Positions 42,977-54,652 of a DNA stretch of 64,000 nt are shown here, piece after piece (positions within the stretch are counted from its first letter, which is position 1; every line of letters begins with the position of its first letter). The notes beneath the pieces were generated by a model. The model was not told where the DNA came from, did no database searches, and saw only the letters and a program-made list of their open reading frames with translations. The stretch comes from Megalobrama amblycephala (lineage: Eukaryota > Chordata > Actinopteri > Cypriniformes > Xenocyprididae), in contig NC_063049.1 of the NCBI RefSeq assembly GCF_018812025.1, positions 14,837,734 to 14,901,733 of the forward strand. The letters are read 5' to 3'. Made by a program: the position numbers and the translations under genes.

Positions 42977-44917
42977 TTTTTTATTTTTTTATTTGGTTAT
43001 GTTAATGTTAGCGAAAACATAAGGGAATGTTTTCTCTATTTTCTCATCTTGCAAGTATTATGGGATTTGGATGTTCTATGAACCATCCAGGGTTGCCAAG
43101 TGGGGTTATACTTTTAAACTGTTGCCGCAAGTTTTTTTTTTTTTTTTCACCCACGGATTAAAGGTTTGGCATATTGCATAAATTATATTTGAATGAAATA
43201 CTTGTATCTGAATATATTCTACCAATAAAACTGTGCTAGATGTTAAGTTTTGTGCAGGAGGGCTACTGGTAGGGAACCTTTGAGCTGTTTTTATGATCAC
43301 TACAATATACTTGGTTTCATTTTGCATAACAGTGACTGTAAAATATGTATTTAATGGGAGTGGCATTTTGAGTTTCGATGTTTGGGATATTTCCATTAGG
43401 CTACTTTTGGGCTTTATTTGACTGGCCATTGGGCTAGTTTTGTCACACAGACCTAAACCATCTGAAAAAAAGTATAATGTTTCAAAAACAATTGACTAAC
43501 ACCCAGCTAAAATGTTTCAGAAATACGTTCCATGAATGATGATAAATAATATCGTGACAAGCAGGGCGGGGCGAGAGCCGTGAGAGAACAGGGCAAGGCT
43601 TGTGGCTTGATTGCTAAAGCCCAGAGTATACTTCATCCATCCGCATTCATGCACCATCTGCATGACGTAATTTGCTGAACTGCCGCCATTTTACTTTCAT
43701 TTTGTATTGGTTTATTTTTTATTTAAGTGTGTGAACGTTCGCTCATTCCCGCCTCCTTCTTCCCATATATACGAACTGCATTACAAATATTTTTTTGCTA
43801 ATATTTTTAAAACAAAACATTAAAGACCAAATAACTTTGATAAATTTACTAAGAATTTTAGTGGCACTGATGAAACAGTACATTTAAACATGCAAGAAGA
43901 AGAAATCACCAGGGGTCTCGTTTCTCAGCAACACTGAATTAAACATTCAAGATTGTCAGTAGACAGTGGACTAGAAACCACAAACTTCACAATGGTCAAT
44001 AGTCAATTAGTTAATAAACAACTAATTTGATTGCCAGGCAACATAATTTAATGATAATTAAATCATCAGTTTTGTCAAGACAAAAGGTCTACAAACAATA
44101 GTTTGAAATCCAAGTGGTCAAACAAGATATATATCCTGAGGAACATTGTTTCTTTGTTATACAGTTTCAGGTGCAGTCACAATGTAAATCCATCTGACTA
44201 AAGATAATATACAGAAAATACACATAATCTTTCAATAAAATGCCTGCCAAAGGACTAAAGGAAGACTTAAGAAATGTTATTTGATCTCGCCCCTATTCAG
44301 CTAAAACAGTTGAACACCTTGTAGCTTTGATGTTGAATTAGTTGTACATTGTTGTCACCGTTCCAATAGATTGCATGTTGATTATGCAGCAATACAGGTG
44401 TTTACATGAAACTTTCTTGTAATTCTGCTTTGTTTTTTACACTTGCGATTTTATTTGTCACAATAACATTTTTTTGTGACATACCTTTTCATTAAATGGA
44501 CATTATAACTCAAAACTGCTTGATTTTATACTTCATTGTTTTGTGTTACAGAAACAAGTTTGTCCCTTTTTTGTATATCTTTGAAATGGGTACCATACTT
44601 AACATATTGTCTTGTATCATGGTAACACACACACACACACACACACACAATGTGCTCTTCCAGTCACATGCTTAGTTGCATGGACTTATGTTGAATGAGC
44701 TTTGTATAAGTTCACACAGAAACCATGACAATTCTAATGGAGTTTTCATATTAACCAGGCAAGAACCTTTATAAGTATTTATAAGTATTATTAAATATTT
44801 AATATATCTTGTTATTTTAACAAAATGTGAATGTATGAGAGTTTATCTTTTCAGTTACATTGTATAAAAAGCAAAGGGTATTTGTGCTCCAGTAAGGTGC
44901 AATAACTGTGCATCAAG
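42977..44917. other. No gene; (AC)n microsatellite
   Basis: Intergenic. An AC tract lies at 44624-44649. A stretch near 43555-43690 is GC-richer and repeat-like. I see no coding signal. Confidence 0.45.
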
Positions 44918-45189
44918 TATGCAAAACAACAAAACCACAGAGCAAATGAGTTCTCCTGTCCAAAATCATGTGAAGCTCACTCATTACATGTGCAAAAGCA
45001 CACGGAGCAGGATGAGTGCATGCTGCGTAGGTAAAGGAAATGGAAACCACAAGTATAAGAATGAAGAGCACAATGCCAGAGTGACAGAAATAAGTGTTTA
45101 GTTGTGTGATTTGGATGGTGACTGTGAGGATTAGACTGGATTAATTTATATTTTGAGACCATTTTTGACATAACTAGCTTGTGTCAAAG
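44918..45189 (+). promoter_or_regulatory. Proximal promoter of the first BTLA-like gene
   Basis: This region is duplicated before the second gene (54375-54652). GAAATGGAAAC at 45037-45047 fits the interferon-response form GAAANNGAAA, and a TATA-like TATAAG follows at 45054. The start codon is 136 bp further on. Both elements are conserved between copies. Confidence 0.5.
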
Positions 45190-47569
45190 ATGGATTGGCT
45201 ATACCGGAGGAAGACGGCTTTGTTCCTGGCTGTGTTTGTAGTTTTCACGCTCCATGTGAGCACTGACGCACAAGGTGAGTTCAAGGTAAAAATGTTCAAT
45301 GTGATTTTAGTTAAAGTTTAATAAAATGTGGTGGTGCAGAAAGAATTTTTCAATTAACAGTTGCAAGTTGCAAGTGGAGCAACATGCGTTCAATAAATAT
45401 ATTTTAGAGTACAAAGGGGTTTTTTTAGGTGACATAACAAACAACCACAACCTTAGTTTAGATTTCCAGACACTTTTCATTTGTAGATATTATTGCAAAA
45501 AAAAAAAAAAAAAAAAAAATTCTTCATAACATAAATCAGGGTAACATTTTAGTGTAACATATGCTTAAAAGTTGCGTTGCAGTTGGGAATTTATAGTCTG
45601 TTTGCTATTAGAACAGTTTGCTATTGCATACAGCAAAGCATGAAAGTGTAAAGTTTGTTCATTTCCATAGCATTGTCTCATTTGAACCTTGTAATTGTTT
45701 GTATTAATAATGTAACTTTACACTGTTATTATTGTCTTCATACATTTGCTGCAATGTTTTTAATTTTAGGTCATGGCCCCAAATGTCCTGTCTTTAAAGT
45801 TCAGAGAGGGGCTGTTCATAAAGCCTGTATAAACAAGCCTTTCAAGATCTCCTGCAATCTGAAGTATTGTGATAATCAGACAATCAATATTACATGGACT
45901 AAAGAAAACCTGAAAAGATGGATTCCAGTGTCTGGAACAGGTCAAATGTCATCATCACAGATCTTTTCAGCACCCGATCTGTTGACTTCATATTTAACTT
46001 TCACAAATATATCGGAGAATCATGATGGCCTCTACAGATGTGAACTACAGTTACCAAACTCGTCAGCAGTTAGTCATTATATTAATATTTCTGTCCCAGG
46101 TAACTATTTACTATCAATGTTTTTATGTTTATGTAAGGCTAAAGCCATCAGAACCAGCTTTGGTAACTATATGAAACTTCAAATGAAATTTAAACAGTTC
46201 TAAAGCAGTTTTAAAACTTCCATAGATGACAGCCTGGGAGATGAAATGTCTTGCACTGAAAGTAAGAGCAGTTTCAATTTAATCACAGAGTGATGTGCAT
46301 CATGCATGTTCTTTTCAAAAACAGCAAATGATTTAGTTTGGGGGTGGGGGGTGGGGTTGGGGGTATTATTACTGTAGTATTACTGTATGCTGTTCCAGCT
46401 TAAAATAAACATTCTCCTTTTTGAAAATGATACTAGTTTTTCTTTTCTTAGTTACATCAGAGAAAGAAAGCACTGAGAGAGACAACACTGATATCAGCTC
46501 TGATTCAAAGCCATGGTGGATGGCGTATCTCTTTATCTGTATGTGTGTAGGGATTCCTGTTCTCATATTAATACTCATCTTTATCCTGTGTATTAATGGA
46601 TTTAAAAGTAAGTCATTTTCTCCTTTTTTATTATTTTGAGATATTTAAGTTTTGGCATGACCCTCACTTTGTCCCTTTAATGATCATTGTCAGCTTCGAG
46701 AAGAAGGAAAACACAGAGAGCGCAGGTTCAGGTACGTATTTTATAAATTACTCTGATTAGTGTTGTAAAAAAAAAAAAAAATGCTTTGAATTCAGTTTTT
46801 GTACTTGAATTGAGGTATGCAAAATGCAGAATTATACTGTGATTGTGATGTTATGAATATAGATTGAAAGAAATGTATAAACTGCTTTTAGTTTTAATAT
46901 TTGTTTAATAAATTACTCATAAACACCTTATCACACATGCAATTAATCATGAATCTTTAAAATGCCACCTATAGAAATTTCTTCTTATCATTTCACATCT
47001 TGTTCCAAAAGGAGATAACTCTAATTTAATCTTCAAAATGAAGTCAAACAAAGGGAGCTTAAAAGATGGGAACCTTAAAAAAAAAAAAAAAAACACATTT
47101 TCTGTAATATTCTATTGACTTTGTTTGATTTCTTTTAATTGCAGTTTAGTAAATTCCACCTCTAGTTCCAGTTCAACTCATTAACTAAATTATTAAATTA
47201 ACTCATAAATATTAAATTTTGCACACCCATATGCACTATACATTAACGATTATCCTGTTATGTTTGCAGTACACAGCAACATCTGTTTTGTCGTCACCGA
47301 GACCCAGTGTTCTGAAGCGTGATGAATTTGTCAGTGTCCAGTACTCGGAGGAAAAACAGCGGCCCTCTCGTGACAGCAACACATTACCACCTGTACAGTC
47401 ACATCTGTCAGATTGTGGGGGTGATGGTTCTTTGTCCAACAGGAGAGATAACAGTTTAAGCCAGGTTGTATATGCATCTCTGAGCCACCTTACACCAACA
47501 CCATCATCTACTGCACCCCGTCCGACAAGAGAGGAGTTTTCAGAGTATGCAGCAATCCGGGTGTCCTGA
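45190..47569 (+). CDS. btla: BTLA-like inhibitory immune receptor
   Basis: Six exons: 45190-45274, 45770-46099, 46226-46261, 46452-46607, 46694-46731 and 47270-47569. All sites are GT-AG and phases agree (945 nt, 314 residues). Residues 1-28 are a signal peptide. The Ig domain (about 34-136) has cysteines 34, 48, 57, 62 and 119; the C34/C62 and C57/C119 pairs resemble BTLA, as does the KYC block. Residues 175-198 span the membrane. The tail carries Y240, an ITIM-like VVYASL (Y283) and SEYAAI (Y308) close to the C-terminus. These two are 25 residues apart, as I recall for mammalian BTLA, where they recruit SHP phosphatases. Expected on lymphocytes as a partner of an HVEM-like ligand. No frame damage. 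Confidence 0.8.
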
Positions 47570-48383
47570 AATCCCTTCTGTGGGTTATGCATAACCATAC
47601 AAAGTTAAGCAACATTTCCAAGGCTCCAAAATTCATTCACAGGGGAAGTTTTGTGAAACTGTACAATACTGTCTGGCTATTTTGTCTCACAGGAAGCAGG
47701 AGATGTATGCATGTTTTCACACCTCACAGTACAAATCATTGCATGATGTTGTTTTCCTCGTTGCATCACGGAAAACTGTCGCAGTGAGTTCAATGTGGTT
47801 TCTAAGCGAAACTCATACCACTAATCTATAGGCGTCTGCTGCAACACATCCATATCCTGAAGACTTGTTAGTCTACATTTTATGCACTAAAATGAAAAAG
47901 TTAATTCAGTAACAGTTTGTTACATAATTATTTTCTGTTGTTGAGAATGTGTTGTATTTTGGGGATTTCCAGTTGTCCTGTCAACTTGTGATTTAAAATA
48001 TACAGATTTTAATAGTTTAATTTTAATGTTACATTATTTAAAAACAAATGTTAATTATTATTGGTCATTATTTTCAGACTAGGATGGTTTATGATTATAA
48101 TATAAAAGTATTTACCTGATAATTTACCTGATGCTTCTGTCCCACTTACAAAATGATTAAAGCCCTTTTGGCAATTATTAATAACTGTTACATCAATTGA
48201 TTCCTGAAATTTATATACATGAAGGGCAATTGATGATGAAATGTATTTGTCTCATTTAACTGGATGTCCCACTTTTGGCTGACTGCATCCTGAAAAACAC
48301 TGAAAACCAGTGGCAGGTTGCACAAACTGCTTAGACTGTAAGGTAGTCATCTAAATTTCCTTTTTAGGATTGGTCATAACATT
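47570..48383. other. 3' untranslated and intergenic sequence
   Basis: Probably the 3' UTR of the first BTLA-like gene. No canonical polyadenylation signal was singled out, and no further gene is seen. Confidence 0.4.
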
Positions 48384-49356
48384 TTAAAGGTGGCCTCGAA
48401 TGAAAAATTGAATTTATCTTGGCATTGTTAAATAACAAAAGTTCAGTACATGGAAATGACATACAGTGAGTGTCAAACTCCATTGTTTCCTCCTTCTTAT
48501 ATAAATCTCATTTGTTTAAAAGACCTCCGAAGAACAGGCGAATCTCAACATAACACCGACTGTTACGTAACAGTCGGGGTGTACGCCCCCAATATTTGCA
48601 TATGCCAGCCCACGGTCCCAACATTATCATTATGAAAGGCATTAGACAAGGGCAAAACGTCTGGATCAACGTCTGAATCAACAGACTAGGTAAGCAAGCA
48701 AGAACAACAGCGAAAAATGGCAGATGGAGCAATAATAACTGACATGATCCATGATATCATGATATTTTTAGTGATATTTGTAAATTGTCTTTCTAAATGT
48801 TTCGTTAGCATGTTGCTAATGTACTGTTAAATGTGGTTAAAGTTACCATCATTTCTTACTGTATTCACGGAGACAAGAGCCGTCGCTATTTTCATTATTA
48901 AACACTTGCAGTCTGTATAATTCATACACAACTTCATTCTTTATAAATCTCTCCAACAGTGTGTAATGTTAGCTTTAGCCACGCAGCATAGCCTCAAACT
49001 CATTCAGAATCAATGTAAACAATATAACAGTATACAATACTCACATAATCCGACGCATGCATGCCGCATGCATGACGAACACTTTGTAAAGATCCATTTT
49101 GAGGGTTATATTAGCTGTGTAAACTTTGTTACGGCACTGTTTAAGGCAAGCACGAGCTCTGTGGGCGGAGAGCACGGGATTTAAAGGGGCCACAGCATAA
49201 ATCGGCGCGTTTATAATGATGCCCCAAAATAGGCAGTTAAAAAAATTAATTAAAAAAAATCTATGGTGTATTTTGAGCTGAAACTTCACAGACACATTCA
49301 GGGGACACCTTAGACTTATATTACATCTTATATTACATAATCTAGGGCACCTTTAA
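48384..49356. mobile_element. TTAA-flanked DNA transposon, copy 2 (inverted)
   Basis: TTAA at 48384-48387 and 49353-49356; ends AGGTGGCC and GGGCACCT. The interior is the inverse of 729-1689 with scattered differences. Confidence 0.75.
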
Positions 49357-49591
49357 ATTCAGTTACATAAAAATGTAGATTGCTCTAACTGAAATCTGAA
49401 AAGGTAAGCTGATTACCCCTTGGCTGTTGGTCAAGTGTTAATTGGTCAGTTCTTAATACTCATCTAAAAAAGTTAATAAAGTTGCAGTGTTTATGCAACC
49501 GGCCCTCAATTGATGGAGCCATTGCTCTAAGACTACCAAGAGTAACCAGTTTGAAGTCGTCTGCAACATACTGACCTGATTCTGATGGTTT

Positions 49592-49617
49592 ATTCATTCA
49601 TTTTCTTTCTTTCTTTC

Positions 49618-49653
<36 letters not shown>

Positions 49654-49655
49654 TC
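49592..49655. repeat. (TTTC)n microsatellite
   Basis: About 60 bp of TTTC units with one interruption. Confidence 0.9.
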
Positions 49656-49660
49656 GCACA

Positions 49661-50755
49661 TTAAAAAACATTGGGTTGACTAAAGTGCTGTACATAAAAT
49701 AAGAGAAGACAAGTAAATTTAACAAATATTACAAATTTACAAAGCAATAAATTAGAACTATTTGACTTATCTTGTAAACCAACATCATTTGTTTTGGATT
49801 TAAGCATAGATTTAAAAACAAAAAGAGAAAGTGCTGTTCGAATGGCTACAGGGAGCTTGTTCCAGAGTTGGACCAACAATAACAAATGCTTGATCACCAT
49901 TCTGCTAGACTTAGGGATGTGACGAATTGTGTGGATGCATCAACTCTGCGAGATAGACGGGTGCAAGATTATGAAATGATTTAAAAACCAAGGTTAAAAT
50001 TTTTAATTCCACTCTAAATTTTACGGGAAACCACTGCAAAGAAATCAAGATGGGGTGATGTACTGAAATCAAGTCAAAAAGCCTGGCCACTGCATTTTGG
50101 ACCATTTGCAACCGCCCCACGGATGACTGATTGAGCCCATGTCTAGGTGGGAAGTGATAAATGCATGGATTACTTTTTCAAAATGTTTTGTGATATAAAA
50201 GGATTTGACTTTAGCCAGGCGACGAAGATGGTTAAAACATGACTTAACTACCACATTAATCTGCTTATCCAACTTTAGATCAGAATTGAAATAAAAGCCT
50301 ACACTGTGTAAAATCAAAAGTTGAGAAAACTTAAAAGTTTAAGGTAACAAACTTCAGCAGATTTGAGTTTTCTCAACTTGTATTCAGTTTATACAACAAA
50401 AAGTTGAGAAAACTCAAAAATCTCCTACAAAAACAAGTTGAGAAAACTCAAAAATCTGCTGAAGTTTATTGCCTTAAACTTTTAAGTTTTCTCAACTTTT
50501 GATTTTTTTTACAGTGTACATTTTTTTGCACATGGGGTGACCCATTTGGTTAGATCACCAAGGTAGGTCACAATTACTGCCATTAAAAGCATCAGTAGGT
50601 CCAAACAGAATTGCTTCAGTTCTACCTTCATTTAACGTCAGGACATTTTTTGTAAGCCATAATTTAAGTTCCCAAATACCTGCAAACAGAGCTCCAATTA
50701 AATGTTTATTATTAGGTTTTAAAGGAAGATACAACTGAGCATCATCAGCATATGT
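49661..50755 (-). pseudogene. L2-like LINE, C-terminal reverse transcriptase half
   Basis: The minus strand reads TYADDAQLYLPLKP (catalytic YADD, about 50735), LNEGRTEAILFGP, then LDKQINVVVKSCFNHLRRLAK and IHAFITSHLDM, LQMVQNAVARL, and LWNKLPVAIRTA near the end. A 215-bp MITE (50302-50516) breaks the frame and more frameshifts follow. Upstream of YADD the element is cut at 50755 by unrelated LTR-like sequence; a matching N-terminal piece lies at 52690-52850. Confidence 0.7.
50302..50516. mobile_element. CACTG-ended MITE
   Basis: Starts CACTGTGTAAAATC and ends TTTTTTACAGTG, with TA on each side and several GTTGAGAAAACT subterminal repeats. The CACTG/CAGTG ends fit the EnSpm/CACTA group. Confidence 0.6.
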
Positions 50756-51129
50756 TACGAAGGGACTGAGATGAGAGGCATGTGGATCCATCTGCAAAGT
50801 CTTTTATTGATAAACAAAGGCACAAGTATGATATGGGCAAGACAAAGAGCATTCCAGGGACAGGCAAAGGTCAACAAACTAAGAATGTAATCCAGTGGGC
50901 AAGGCTAGAGGGTTATACTGGCTAGAGTCCAGGTGTGGGGCAATCAGTATCTGAACAGGGCGAGACGAGGGGGATAATCCAAGGCGAGCAAGAGTCCAGG
51001 GCAGGCAGAGAACATGAAAACCAGGCAAGGATCAAGACACGGGAAACAAGGAAGTGCCCTAAGAACACTCAGAGATGCTCTGTAAAGTAGCTATCAGCTA
51101 AACAGCAATATATGCTAACAATACACGGC
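50756..51129. mobile_element. LTR-like sequence, unassigned
   Basis: Begins TGTTACGAAGGGACTG exactly where the L2 frame stops and continues with CAAAGTCTTTTATTGATAA-type sequence seen near LTR ends. No partner LTR or gene was found. Confidence 0.3.
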
Positions 51130-51425
51130 AATCTGTAAGCTTGTAAGTCAGTGTTTTATAGACCTCTTTGGAGCAGACGTCACAATTACGTCACTTGCAG
51201 CTGCGCGCGCATACTGGTTGCAGAAAAATAGCGGTAGCAATTGGAGGAAAATGTGCAAAATCCACAGAATAAGAGAAAAACGTTTTGTTGTGCCTCTGGA
51301 TGTTGGAATCGGAATGCAAAAAAATTTAGTCTTCATTTTTAAAGAAAACCATCTTTGAAAACGTCCTTTGAAGCTAAACGGAGACGTTTCACAGACTGGA
51401 CTGATGACACCTGCAAGGATTAGTC
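51130..51425 (+). pseudogene. THAP-domain transposon fragment
   Basis: The frame TFCCASGCWNRNAKKFSLHF near 51277-51337 has the CxxxxC start of a THAP finger, followed after a stop by KPSLKTSFEAKRRRF. The C-x2-H half is missing. The upstream GACGTCACAATTACGTCA block is promoter-like. Confidence 0.45.
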
Positions 51426-51566
51426 TACTATTAAAGCAGGAATTTGATGTAAACAGTAAGTCTACATAATATTCACATATGCAGTTCAGAGGACATGCAT
51501 ACATAGCAGTTACAGCATGAAATAATATTTAAACCTATAACATTTTACATAGATAACTTTTAAACA

Positions 51567-51840
51567 TAGTCTATAAAATTTTTATTTCACAATTCTGACT
51601 TTTTTTCTTGCATTTGCGTGTTTATGACTCCCAGTTCGGCCATTATAACTCGCAATTGTGAGTTTATTTCACAATTCTGAGGGGAAAAAAGTCAGAATTG
51701 CGGGATAAATTGCAATTCAGAAAAGACAGGATAACGAGTAGGCTATATCTCACAATTCTGTTTTTCTTTGTAAGAAATGTGAGATATAAACTCAGGTTTG
51801 CGAGAAGTAAAAGTCAGAATTGTGAGACATAGACTCGAAA
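51567..51840. repeat. Diverged AGTCAGAATTGTGAGATA minisatellite
   Basis: Degenerate units containing CACAATTCTGA or its complement recur about every 20-30 bp in both orientations. Common in fish genomes. Confidence 0.6.
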
Positions 51841-51989
51841 TTAACTTTTTTTTATTCTTTTATTTCGTGGCTTCCATAGACTGCTACTGCTCAACTGTCA
51901 TTTTCTGCAACCAGGTAGGCTCCGCCCATAAAAAATGTCATCGCTGTTTGCAAACACCAAATTGGTCTATAGTGCTTGTGATTGACTAC

Positions 51990-52040
51990 AGGTGTGAAAG
52001 TGATTAGAGCAATGGAACATGGGAAATGTAGTCCGGAGTA
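51990..52040 (-). mobile_element. LTR fragment of the Gag-only type
   Basis: The minus strand reads CCGGACTACATTTCCCATG, as in the LTR at 60343. Only this piece is recognisable. From 52041 to 52390 I see no named feature. Confidence 0.35.
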
Positions 52041-52389
52041 ACATGTTACTGTGTGTCATGAAAAAGTCTTTATGGTGAACAAGTGACCTCTGGTGGTGAG
52101 AAACAGCAGGCGCAGGATACAACATATAAGTGAAAAGAAATCCTGTATTTATGAAAGATCGAAGCAAAAGGCTACATATACAGTATAATGAATGGAGTCA
52201 GCGCAAGAAGTCAGAGGTGCAGTGGAGGATCCATATTGTCCAATACATACAGAAATCTTGCAATTACTTAAGAAGGCCCAGAACCATTCATGAGTGGTAC
52301 CTCTCAGGCCAGCACAATTTTTTAGGCAAGAAATCCACTGGTACCATCACAGAGAGGCACAAAATCGCTTTTTTCGTTCACTGTTCCTT

Positions 52390-52689
52390 GCTAATGGAAT
52401 GATCTCCCCGGCTTCATCTGGAATGCAGAATCCCTGGCAACATTCAAAAGACAGCTGCAAACTCATTTCTTTCGTGAGCACTTAACCTCATCATAAAAAA
52501 AAGAAAAAATGCTTTACTTCATTTAATACCTCCATATTCTAGCTTATGCTACTCTAAGCAATGTCTGAAACTTGTATTGTGAGCACTTCTTGTGTCTATT
52601 TGCCTCTTCACGATGACTCGCTTATTGTATTCGTCACTTTAAGTCACTTTGGATAAAAGCGTCTGCAAAATGAATAAATGTAAATGTAG
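52390..52689 (+). repeat. LINE 3' end
   Basis: Reads the end of a reverse transcriptase (CAAACTCATTTCTTTCGTGA encodes QTHFFREH-like) and a 3' UTR ending TTTGGATAAAAGCGTCTGC with an AAATGTAAATGTA tail. Confidence 0.6.
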
Positions 52690-52850
52690 AAATAGGTACA
52701 TTGTGGTCAACCAAGCCAAAAGCTGAGCTAAGATCTAGTAAGATCAAAGCAACAGTATTTCCGGGGTCTGTAGTCAATAAGATGACTTTGAGGCTTTTAA
52801 TAGGGCAGATTGTGTAACTTCCTGAAACCAGACTGAAAAGTTTCATATAT
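52690..52850 (-). pseudogene. L2-like reverse transcriptase, N-terminal fragment
   Basis: The minus frame reads TVALILLDLSSAFGLVDHN, the block with the first catalytic aspartate. It may be the other half of the copy at 49661-50755. From 52876 to 53262 a further minus frame shows no domain. Confidence 0.55.
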
Positions 52851-52890
52851 GTGGTTTATACTTAGAAAAAGACTGTTATTGAACTAACAC

Positions 52891-52893
<3 letters not shown>

Positions 52894-52940
<47 letters not shown>
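52894..52940. repeat. (TA)n microsatellite
   Basis: About 46 bp of TA units. Confidence 0.9.
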
Positions 52941-52945
<5 letters not shown>

Positions 52946-53350
52946 AAATAGCACATCTGCACCAATTTACAACTTGCTTTAAAAAGCAAGAAGCCATGAC
53001 TTTTGATTATAATTTTGCAAATAATTTGAGTAATAGAATCAAAGGAGGTCCAAGTAGCAGAGCTCCATGGAGTCTCATGGATGTCATAATTGGAATGCAA
53101 TACTTGGGGTCTCAACCTAACCACTTTCTCACATAAAGTTTCAGACACATCAGTAAAAACATTAACCACCAGATTTAAAACAGAATCAACATTAGAAAAC
53201 AGCGCAATGGTAATTATTATTGATAGTCTCTGACAAATATTTAGATTTTGCTGAACTGACAACTTTTTGATATACTCAGAGAGAGAGAGAGTAGCATATA
53301 AGCATAGGGAACCTGTAACCTATCCTCAAGCCATTTGCGTTCATACATAC

Positions 53351-53441
53351 TAAGAATACCAAAGAGGTCTGCACTCTAAAAACTTTAATTAAGATGCACA
53401 GGATATTATTTTGTAGAGTGCAGACCTCTTTGGTATTCTTA
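53351..53441. repeat. 28-bp perfect inverted repeat
   Basis: The arms 53351-53378 and 53414-53441 are exact complements around a 35-nt spacer. No MITE ends are visible. Confidence 0.85.
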
Positions 53442-53646
53442 ATTTGATATATAGGTCCTGGCACCTAATTAGCTGGGAGAGTGCGGTGATCGCTTTAATC
53501 ATTCATACATACCGAGCAAGCGAATCTAGTCATTTAACCATGTTTCATATGTTTTCCTTGGCTGCTTGGCCTTTATGGAAGCAATACAATTTACAATATT
53601 CAGACAGGTATTGTTAAAAGAAGAGGTACTCATCAGCATTTGTTCT

Positions 53647-53860
53647 GGTAACACTTTATTTTAGGGTCTTTTAACTAGTTGGTTATTTGCATGCATATTA
53701 CTAGAATATTGGCTGTTTATTTTTCTACATTCTTAATCCTACCCAATACCTAAACTTAACAACTAACTTACTGACTATTAATAAGCAGTAAATTAGGAGT
53801 TTATTGAGGGAAAAGTCATAGTTAATAGTGAATACATGTTCTCTATACTAAAGTGTTACC
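53647..53860. mobile_element. GGTAACACTTTA-ended MITE
   Basis: Starts GGTAACACTTTATTTTAG and ends CTATACTAAAGTGTTACC. The ends match those of the element at 27317-28131. Confidence 0.7.
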
Positions 53861-54374
53861 TTTGTTTTTTGCTTTAAAATAATGGTCCAGATCACTGGTA
53901 GTTTCTGCACAGTGACCAAGTAACAGAGTAATTATGATGCATTTTATGAACATGTTGAGAGTAAAAAAAGACAATTGTCCAGATCACTAATTCCTGCAGA
54001 GTGACAACAAGTGAGTGATTAGTGATGTGTTTTATGACTAAAATGTGATTGATTACGTCTCAGACGCATGATAATGTTGTGATTAATTAATTGATAATTC
54101 TTTATAATTTGTCATAGTTAGTTGATAGTTATTAATGAGGCTAATCTCATTCAGTTATTATTGATTACCTAATATCTTAGTCCTATATTTGATATCACTT
54201 ACTGATTAGTTAAGCTTGTTTCCTTAGTTAATAGTAGTGGCTGAAGTGTAATCAGCAGAGTAATTAATAGATTTAAAGAATTTAGATTATACATAAAAAA
54301 ATCCTTAAGTCTAATACCGCTAGAGTCACACATGGCAAGTATAGATGCCGTGAGATTGAGTTGAATAACCACAT

Positions 54375-54652
54375 GCAGTATGCAAAACAATAAAGAAAAG
54401 AAGAAGAAGAAGAAAAAACACCACAGAGCAAGAAATGTTCTCCTGTTCAAAATCATGTGAAGCTCACTGTGCAGAAGCACACAGAACAGGATGAGTGCAT
54501 GTTGCGTAGGTGAAGGAAATGGAAACCACAGGTATAAAAATAAAGAGACCAGTGACAGATAGTGTTGTGTGATTTGGATGGTGACTGTGAGGATTAGACT
54601 GGATTAATTTATATTTTGAGGCCATTTTTGACGTACCTGGCTTGTGTTTAAG
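54375..54652 (+). promoter_or_regulatory. Proximal promoter of the second BTLA-like gene
   Basis: A duplicate of 44918-45189. GAAATGGAAAC is at 54516-54526 and a better TATA box (TATAAAAATA) is at 54533. Both lie as in copy 1. Confidence 0.5.

Noticed and set aside
53277..53292. Short GA tract as a regulatory element
   Set aside because: Simple repeat with no nearby gene start.
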